Shown here in pieces: positions 58,388 to 64,000 of a DNA stretch of 64,000 nucleotides (the first letter of the stretch is position 1; the number at the start of each line of letters is the position of its first letter). Source of the DNA: Streptomyces mirabilis (GTDB lineage: Bacteria; Actinomycetota; Actinomycetes; Streptomycetales; Streptomycetaceae); NCBI RefSeq assembly GCF_039503195.1, contig NZ_JBCJKP010000001.1, forward strand, positions 4,960,001 through 5,024,000, written 5' to 3'. Made by a program: the position numbers and the translations under genes. The notes beneath the pieces were generated by a model. The model was not told the DNA's origin. It did no database searches and was given only the letters and a program-made list of their open reading frames with translations.

Positions 58388-59188
58388 ATGGTCGCTCAGC
58401 CGGAGGTCTCCGCCTGGCGCTCGCGCGTTCCGGGTGTCGTGGAGGTCTTCCACGCCCACTTCACCGAGTACGCCTATCCGATGCACGTGCACGACGCCTG
58501 GACGCTGCTCATCGTCGACGACGGGGCCGTACGGTACGACCTGGACCGGCACGAGCACGGCACCCCGCACGACACGGTGTCCCTGCTGCCGCCGCACGTC
58601 CCGCACAACGGCTCCCCGGCCACCGCGCACGGTTTCCGCAAGCGCGTCGTCTATCTCGACGGCACGCATCTGGGCGAGGACCTCATCGGGTCCGCGGTGG
58701 ACGGGCCCGACCTGCGTGACCCCGTGCTGCGACGGCGCGTCGGCCAGTTGCACACCGCGCTCGGTCACCCCGGTGACGAACTGGAGGCCGAGAGCAGACT
58801 GACGCTCATCGCCGAGCGGCTGCGCACGCATCTGCGGCCCAGCACTCCCGCCGCCACCCCGCGCGACTCCCCCAGCCTCGCCCGCACGCTGCGCGAACTC
58901 CTCGACGGACACCTCACCCAGGGCATCGGCCTCGACGAGGCCGCGCGGCTCGTGCACGCCCATCCCGCCCATCTGGTAAGGGCGTTCAGCGGCGCCTACG
59001 GCATCGCACCCCACCAGTACCTGATGTCCCGCCGTGTCGACCGGGCCCGCCGTCTCCTCCTCGAGGGCCGGCCGCCGGGCGAGGTGGCGTCGGCGACCGG
59101 CTTCTACGACCAGTCCCATCTCACCCGGCACTTCAAGAAGTTGGTCGGGGTGACTCCGGGGCGCTACGCGCGCTCCAGGCCGGCGTGA
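58388..59188 (+). CDS. AraC family transcriptional regulator
   Basis: A 266-residue regulator. The N-terminal cupin ligand domain has VFHAHFTEYAYPMHVHDAWTLLIVDDGAV (metal- or ligand-binding His residues). The C-terminal double helix-turn-helix has IGLDEAARLVHAHPAHLVRAFSGAYGIAPHQYLMSRRVDRARRLL and GEVASATGFYDQSHLTRHFKKLVGVTPGRYARS. ATG 58388 opens MVAQPEVSAWRSRVPGVVE. It probably responds to a small molecule and acts on the adjacent DUF2000 gene. Confidence 0.93.
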   Translation: MVAQPEVSAWRSRVPGVVEVFHAHFTEYAYPMHVHDAWTLLIVDDGAVRYDLDRHEHGTPHDTVSLLPPHVPHNGSPATAHGFRKRVVYLDGTHLGEDLIGSAVDGPDLRDPVLRRRVGQLHTALGHPGDELEAESRLTLIAERLRTHLRPSTPAATPRDSPSLARTLRELLDGHLTQGIGLDEAARLVHAHPAHLVRAFSGAYGIAPHQYLMSRRVDRARRLLLEGRPPGEVASATGFYDQSHLTRHFKKLVGVTPGRYARSRPA

Positions 59189-59252
59189 CCCCCGTGGGTA
59201 CGCCCCGCACCCCTCACGGTCGCCTTCGTCGGGCACGACACGCTCGGCCGAG

Positions 59253-60935
59253 TCAGAGGTCCCGCTGGGCCTCGTACAGATTGCGCGGACGTACGACGTC
59301 CGTGGTCCCGTACAGCTCCAGGCGGGAGTGCAGGTCGCCGGTGAAGTCGGGGACGTCGATCTGGTCGAACTCGGTCACCTCGTTGAGGCCGACGGTGGCG
59401 GAGTAGGGCGCCAGACCGTCGATCTTCATCAACCCCGCGCGTCCGTTCGTGACACGTATGTTCCAGTGGGTGAAGCGTGCGCCGAAGAGCGGACCGGCGC
59501 TCGCGTCGCCGCCGTGCCGGCCGTTGTTGTCGACGGTGATGTCGGTGCGGACGTTGGCGAAGGGCAGGCCCCGGTGGGAATCGAAGGTGCCCATCCGGAG
59601 GTCGCCGCGCGACCAGACGTTGCAGGAGGAGAGGCCTTCCACGTTGATGCCGTGGAGCTGGGTGTTCGGCGGGGCCGGCACCGTGCGCTGTTCGATGGTG
59701 AAGTCCTCGACGAGGTTGTCGTGCGAGCCCTCGCGACAGAAGTACGGGTGGTGCGAGCCGCGTCCGGCCACACGGGTGCGGCGCAGAGTGCAGGCGGAGG
59801 CGGCGACGAATCCGAAGCCGTTGTCGACGTGGCGGACCGTCACGTCGTCGACCCAGCAGTCGTACGCGCACTGGAGGACGACCCCGTTGTAGCCCTTGTC
59901 GAGGAGGTGCGGGGACTGGGGCGTCTCGACGGCCTCCAGGGTGAGGCCTTCGACACCGGAGCCGGTCAGCGGCTCGACATGGGTGGTCAGACGCGGGTCC
60001 CACTCGGGGCGTACGTCGAGAGGCAGCGGCCGCTCCAGGGTGACCTTTCTGCCCCGCACACGCGCGATGCGTACGGGCCACTCGTAGGGGACGTAACTCG
60101 TGAGCTTGGTCTTGTCGTCCCAGTAGTACGCCTCGGGCCCCGGACCGCCGCCCGACATGTGCTCCAGGAGGGTGTGGTCGGCGTCGTCGGCGAGCCGCAG
60201 GAGGACGAGCCGGCCCGGCTTCAGCGGGCGGGGGTCGGCGACCGTCACCGACCACGAGCCGCGGGTGGCGGGGGCCACGGTCGTCAGGGTCTCCCACTCG
60301 TCGCGCTTGTTGCCGGTCCAGCCCTCGAAGGGCCAGGCCTTGTCCTTGATGGCGGCGACGAGGGAGTCCCAACGGGCCGTGGGCGCGAGCCAGATGAGGC
60401 CGCCCGCCCAGGACCAGGACGACTTGTCGCCGCCGTAGCGGGAGCCGTAGACGCCGATCAGCTCGGTGAGGTTCCTGGTCGCGTACAGCTTCGTACGGTC
60501 GCTGCCGGCGCCGCGCAACACGACGTTCGAGTGGCCGATGCGGATCAGGCCGTCGATGCGGAAGGTGCCGGGCGGGATGAGCACCGTGCCACCGCCGGCC
60601 CTCCCGGCAGCGGCGATGGCACGGTTGATCGCGGGCGCACAGTCCGTGGTGCCGTCCGCGACGGCGCCGTAGGCGCGGACGTCGGCCACGACGGGGCGGC
60701 GGGGGAAGCGCGCCGACCCGCCCCGGTGGCCGGCCCTGCCGACGTACGGGATCTGCGGGTGGGTGAAGGGGGCGCGGGTGAACTCCCGCCAGATGGTGGG
60801 GACTTGACCTGGGTCATGGGGGCGTGCGGCAGCGGTCGCGGCCGTCGCCGGTCCGCCGGTCACCATGGCGGCCGCCACGGCCACGGCACTGCCGAGCAGG
60901 CCCCGTCTGGTGATGCTCACGTAGTCCTCGCTCAT
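59253..60935 (-). CDS. Tat-exported right-handed beta-helix protein
   Basis: A 560-residue secreted protein. The twin-arginine signal is SITRRGLLGSAVAVAAAMVTGG (RR near residue 10), with likely cleavage around ATA-ATAAA. VVADVRAYGAVADGTTDCAPAINRAIAAAGRAGGGTVLIPPGTFRI is the Pectate_lyase_3 / GH55-type opening. Beta-helix repeats follow (GVEGLTLEAVET, VDDVTVRHVDNGFGFVAA, NLVEDFTIEQR). It is probably a polysaccharide lyase or hydrolase; catalytic residues cannot be assigned. ATG 60935 follows GGCGGG, and the RR motif fixes the start. Confidence 0.88.
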   Translation of the reverse strand: MSEDYVSITRRGLLGSAVAVAAAMVTGGPATAATAAARPHDPGQVPTIWREFTRAPFTHPQIPYVGRAGHRGGSARFPRRPVVADVRAYGAVADGTTDCAPAINRAIAAAGRAGGGTVLIPPGTFRIDGLIRIGHSNVVLRGAGSDRTKLYATRNLTELIGVYGSRYGGDKSSWSWAGGLIWLAPTARWDSLVAAIKDKAWPFEGWTGNKRDEWETLTTVAPATRGSWSVTVADPRPLKPGRLVLLRLADDADHTLLEHMSGGGPGPEAYYWDDKTKLTSYVPYEWPVRIARVRGRKVTLERPLPLDVRPEWDPRLTTHVEPLTGSGVEGLTLEAVETPQSPHLLDKGYNGVVLQCAYDCWVDDVTVRHVDNGFGFVAASACTLRRTRVAGRGSHHPYFCREGSHDNLVEDFTIEQRTVPAPPNTQLHGINVEGLSSCNVWSRGDLRMGTFDSHRGLPFANVRTDITVDNNGRHGGDASAGPLFGARFTHWNIRVTNGRAGLMKIDGLAPYSATVGLNEVTEFDQIDVPDFTGDLHSRLELYGTTDVVRPRNLYEAQRDL

Positions 60936-61073
60936 ACCCGCCCGCCTTCCGTCGCATTCCATCGGCATCCATGGATGTGAATGACGTTCAGATCCGCGTC
61001 GGCGGTGAGCATGCCACTGAGACCCCTGGCCCGGAAGGGGTCGCGCACTACTTAGTTGGACTGGACCTGGAAT

Positions 61074-61565
61074 TCAGCCAGCGGGACGCTGGGTCAGGTG
61101 GGTGAACGCATCCAGATTGCGGGTCGATTCGCCGCGGGACACCCGCCAGGCGTACTCCTTGCGGATCGCGGAGGCGAAACCGAGCTCAAGGAGAGTGTTG
61201 AAAGCGCCGTCGGCGGCCTCCAGGACCGAGCCGAGCAGCCGGTCGACCTCGTCCGGCGTGACCGCGCCGAGCGGCAGTTTGCCGACCAGATACACGTCCC
61301 CCAGGGGGTCGACCGCGTAACTCACGCCATAGAGCTTGAGATTGCGTTCCAGGAGCCAGCGGTGGACGCCTTCGTGGTTCTCGTCGGGGTGGCGGATCAC
61401 GAAGGCATTCAGCGACAGGGAGTGCTTGCCGACGATCAGCGAGACGGTCGTCGAGAGCTTGCGGGTGCCGGGCAGTTTCACGACGTACGAGCCCGCCTTG
61501 GGGCTCTCCCACTCCAGCTCGGCCTCGGTGAGGACCTGCTCGATGATCGACGCTGCGTCAGCCAT
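61074..61565 (-). CDS. YbjN domain-containing protein
   Basis: A 163-residue YbjN-family protein. MADAASIIEQVLTEAELEWESPKAGSYVVKLPGTRKLSTTVSLIVG starts the domain, and HRWLLERNLKLYGVSYAVDPLGDVYLVGKLPLGAVTPDEVDRLLGSVL is the core. The fold resembles type III secretion chaperones. In Actinobacteria it is widely conserved next to mshA, as here (53 bp downstream, same strand). Function is unknown; a link to mycothiol or stress is only inferred from position. Confidence 0.9.
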   Translation of the reverse strand: MADAASIIEQVLTEAELEWESPKAGSYVVKLPGTRKLSTTVSLIVGKHSLSLNAFVIRHPDENHEGVHRWLLERNLKLYGVSYAVDPLGDVYLVGKLPLGAVTPDEVDRLLGSVLEAADGAFNTLLELGFASAIRKEYAWRVSRGESTRNLDAFTHLTQRPAG

Positions 61566-61618
61566 GGAGGGAGCGTACGTCAGGCGTCCGGCGGACCGAC
61601 CCTCGGGCGGTGCGTGCG

Positions 61619-62956
61619 TCAGCCCTGGTGGGCGCGCACCTTGCGGCGGTGGTCCTGTACGGCGGCCGTGTACACGTCCGCCGTGGCGGCGGCCGCGGTG
61701 TCCCAGCCGAAGCGCTGCGCGTGCCGGGCTGCGGCCTCGCCCATGCGCGCCGACAGCGCCTGGTCGTCGGCGAAATCGCGCAGTACGCGCGCGTAGGCGA
61801 CGGGATCGTGCCCCGGGATCAGGAATCCGGTCTCCTGGTGGCACACGGCGACGGGCAGCCCGCCGACCTCGGCCGCCAGGACCGGCGTGCCGGCCGCCTG
61901 CGCCTCGATGGCGACCAGCCCGAAGGACTCGCTGTAGGAGGGCATGACCAGCACCGACGCGGCCCGGAACCAGTCCGCGAGCTGCTCCTGGTCGACGGGC
62001 GGCCTGAACAGCACGACATCGGCGATCCCCAGCCGGGCGGCGAGCTTCTGCAGCCCCTCGGGCTTGGCGAGACCGGTACCGCTGGGGCCGCCCACCACGG
62101 GGACGACGATGTTGCCGCGCAGCTCGGGGCGCTCGTCCAGGAGGACGGCGACCGCGCGCAGCAGCACGTCGGGGGCCTTCAGGGGCTGTATGCGGCCCGC
62201 GAAGAGCGGGATCAGCGCGTCCTGCGGGAGCCCGAGGCGGGCGCGGGCGGCGGCGCGGCCGTCGGCCGGGCGGAAGCGGTCGAGGTTGACGCCCGGGTGG
62301 ACGACGGCCACCTTGCCGGGCTCGGCCTCGTAGTGGCGGGCGAGTTCGTCGGCCTCTTCGGAGGTGTTGGCGATGAGACGGTCGGCGGCGCGCACGATCT
62401 GGGTCTCGCCGATGACACGGGCGGCGGGCTCGGGGGTGTCGCCCTCGGCGAGCGCGGCGTTCTTGACCTTGGCCATGGTGTGCATCGCGTGCACCAGGGG
62501 CGCGCCCCAGCGCTCGGCGGCGAGCCAGCCGACGTGGCCGGAGAGCCAGTAGTGCGAGTGCACGAGGTCGTAGTAACCGGGTCGGTGCCCGGCCCAGGCC
62601 TGCATGACGCCGTGCGTGAAGGCACACAGCTGGGCGGGGAGGTCCTCCTTGGCGAGGCCCTCGTACGGACCCGCGTCGACGTGCCGGACGAGGACGCCGG
62701 GAGCCAGTTCGACGGTCGGCGGGAGGGCGGCCGTGGTGGCCCGGGTGAAGATCTCGACCTCGATGTTGATCGCGGCGAGGCGCTGGGCGAGTTCCACGAT
62801 GTAGACGTTCATGCCGCCGGCGTCGCCGGTGCCGGGCTGGTGCAGCGGCGAGGTGTGGACGGAGAGCATCGCCACGCGACGGGGCCTGCGGTGCAGCCTG
62901 AGCCGTGAGGGCGTCGCCGGGGAGCGTCGCCCGAGCCTGCTGACGTACTGGCTCAC
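61619..62956 (-). CDS. mshA: D-inositol-3-phosphate glycosyltransferase MshA
   Basis: A 445-residue GT4 glycosyltransferase that starts mycothiol synthesis by joining N-acetylglucosamine to inositol 3-phosphate. VAMLSVHTSPLHQPGTGDAGGMNVYIVELAQRL is the donor/acceptor N-terminal motif. FAGRIQPLKAPDVLLRAV, VVGGPSGTG and PSYSESFGLVAIEAQAAGTPVLAAEVGGLPVAV (E-x7-E) form the UDP-sugar site. GTG 62956 follows AGGAGG with eight bases between. The product matters for redox balance in Actinobacteria, which lack glutathione. Confidence 0.96.
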   Translation of the reverse strand: MSQYVSRLGRRSPATPSRLRLHRRPRRVAMLSVHTSPLHQPGTGDAGGMNVYIVELAQRLAAINIEVEIFTRATTAALPPTVELAPGVLVRHVDAGPYEGLAKEDLPAQLCAFTHGVMQAWAGHRPGYYDLVHSHYWLSGHVGWLAAERWGAPLVHAMHTMAKVKNAALAEGDTPEPAARVIGETQIVRAADRLIANTSEEADELARHYEAEPGKVAVVHPGVNLDRFRPADGRAAARARLGLPQDALIPLFAGRIQPLKAPDVLLRAVAVLLDERPELRGNIVVPVVGGPSGTGLAKPEGLQKLAARLGIADVVLFRPPVDQEQLADWFRAASVLVMPSYSESFGLVAIEAQAAGTPVLAAEVGGLPVAVCHQETGFLIPGHDPVAYARVLRDFADDQALSARMGEAAARHAQRFGWDTAAAATADVYTAAVQDHRRKVRAHQG

Positions 62957-63233
62957 GTGGCGTTCCTCCTTGCTGCGGGCATGCCGGTCGGAGGACGCAC
63001 CGCACCCTCCAGAGAGCGCCAACGCCGGAGCGGTCCGCTCCATTTCCCTTCCGCGCCCCCTCCCGCGCCCCTTTGCCGAATCATTACCGAGAGTCGCTCA
63101 ACCGTTCGATGGCGAGTTGCGTACGCGGCTCCTCTCCCTCCTTCTCCAGTCTTTTCCACAGGCTGACGGCGGGCTGCCGGAGGTTATCCACAGGCCCGCA
63201 CGGGCTTCCCGTCGGCCGCCTACTCTCGTACGC

Positions 63234-64000
63234 ATGACAACCCGCGCCGCGTCCCGCCCCGTGGGTACGGTGACGCGCGGGACCACCAACCCCAACCGAC
63301 TGCGCCGCATGGACCGCTGGATCGCGGCCACCCACGGCGCCGAGCTGCGCAGAAGCACCGATCCGGTGGCGGTCGACCTCGGATACGGGGCGGCTCCCTG
63401 GACCGCGGTCGAGCTGCTGACCCGCCTGCGCACGGCCGCCCCCCGCGCCCGCGTGGTGGGCGTGGAGATCGAGCCCGCGAGGGTCGCGGCGGCCCGGCCG
63501 TACGAGCGCGAGGGACTCGTCTTCCGGCACGGCGGCTTCGAGGTCCCGGTGCAGGGCAGCCCCTCGCTCATCCGCGCGGCGAACGTGCTGCGCCAGTACG
63601 ACGAGGAGCGGGTCGCCGAGGTCTGGCAGCGTCTGTGCGCACGCCTCGCACCGGCGGGCCCCAGTTCCCGGGGCGGGCTGCTCGTCGAGGGCACCTGCGA
63701 CGAGATCGGCCGCCGGCACGTCTGGGTCGCCCTGGGCCCCGAGGGCCCGCGCACGGTCACCTTCGCCACCCGCCTGGGCTCGCTGGACCGCCCGTCCGAC
63801 CTCGCCGAGCGCCTGCCCAAGGCACTGATCCACCGCAACATCCCGGGCGAGCCCGTGCACGCGTTCCTCCGCGACTTCGACCGAGCCTGGGCCGCAGCCG
63901 CGCCGTACGCCTCGTACGGCGCGCGGCAGCGCTGGATACGCACGGCCGGCGACCTGACGGCGGACTGGCCGGTGACGGACGGAATATCCCGCTGGCGCCA
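63234..64000 (+). CDS. class I SAM-dependent methyltransferase-like protein (partial at window edge)
   Basis: An open frame of more than 255 codons from ATG 63234 to the window end without a stop. MTTRAASRPVGTVTRGTTNPNRLRRMDRWIA opens it. DPVAVDLGYGAAPWTAVELLTRLR matches motif I of class I methyltransferases (DLG.G), RVVGVEIEPARVAAA supplies the acidic motif II residue, and RAANVLRQYDEERVAEVWQRLCARLAPAG a later motif. It diverges from mshA. The substrate is unknown. The C-terminus lies outside the window. Confidence 0.85.
   Translation, partial: MTTRAASRPVGTVTRGTTNPNRLRRMDRWIAATHGAELRRSTDPVAVDLGYGAAPWTAVELLTRLRTAAPRARVVGVEIEPARVAAARPYEREGLVFRHGGFEVPVQGSPSLIRAANVLRQYDEERVAEVWQRLCARLAPAGPSSRGGLLVEGTCDEIGRRHVWVALGPEGPRTVTFATRLGSLDRPSDLAERLPKALIHRNIPGEPVHAFLRDFDRAWAAAAPYASYGARQRWIRTAGDLTADWPVTDGISRWR

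Overview
The window is high-GC actinobacterial DNA and is almost certainly Streptomyces. The evidence is GC-rich third codon positions, many GTG starts, and a run of genes in a familiar Streptomyces chromosomal order: msiK, rlmB, cysS, ispF/ispD, carD, phoP/phoR/phoU, a metallothionein gene, gpm, a YbjN-family gene and mshA. From memory this matches the SCO4204-SCO4266 part of the S. coelicolor map, inverted and carrying different accessory DNA.

Left part, 1-9.7 kb: ordinary chromosomal genes. They include an M1 lipoprotein peptidase, a pentapeptide-repeat protein, a quinone-oxidoreductase-like gene behind a perfect SoxR-type box, an MFS exporter, an FAD oxidoreductase and a kinase-fold phosphotransferase.

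Island 1, 9.76-21.25 kb: the most interesting block. It holds two paralogous HExxH peptide-hydroxylase-like proteins, each with its own small FxsA-like precursor peptide, and no radical-SAM gene. Between them lies a trypco2 / trypsin-EAD2 pair. They are followed by a 1317-residue FxsT-like SAV_2336 / NB-ARC / TPR protein and a VMAP-C protein. The trypsin and VMAP proteins carry the same effector-associated domain at opposite termini, so they look like partners of one conflict system that encloses a peptide-modification (RiPP) cassette. The island ends at tRNA-Thr(TGT).

21.4-37.5 kb: housekeeping core. msiK sits behind a DasR-type dre site. The run rlmB / cysS / ispF / ispD / carD follows. phoRP and phoU diverge across a pair of PHO-box units. 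A 50-residue Cys-rich peptide downstream of phoU is probably a metallothionein.

Island 2, 37.56-55.67 kb: two related integrative elements in tandem at the 3' end of the phosphoglycerate mutase gene. The 18-bp core TACTTCTTCTTGCCCTGG occurs at 42361 and 55651, and a 16-bp form occurs at 37562. The right element (42.36-55.67 kb) looks like a complete actinomycete integrative and conjugative element (AICE): GntR/KorSA-type regulator with two operators, Spd-like membrane proteins, FtsK-type Tra, C5 methyltransferase, prim-pol, helicase, a TGACGCA iteron origin, Xis and Int. Its cargo is a low-GC DUF4365 gene and a PycTM-type membrane effector. The left element is decayed and carries truncated fragments: the last part of an integrase joined to an IS481 helix-turn-helix, an Imm35 immunity fragment, and SUKH/DUF4265-like pieces.

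Right part, 55.65-64 kb: gpm, an MFS transporter, a DUF2000 / AraC divergent pair, a Tat-exported beta-helix protein, a YbjN-family protein, mshA and an incomplete methyltransferase-like gene.

Quality caveat: three genes (trypsin, PycTM effector, gpm) each lack one C in a short C run. Because gpm is a core glycolytic gene, these are more likely consensus errors than real mutations. All family names rest on reading the sequence by eye; no database search was run.
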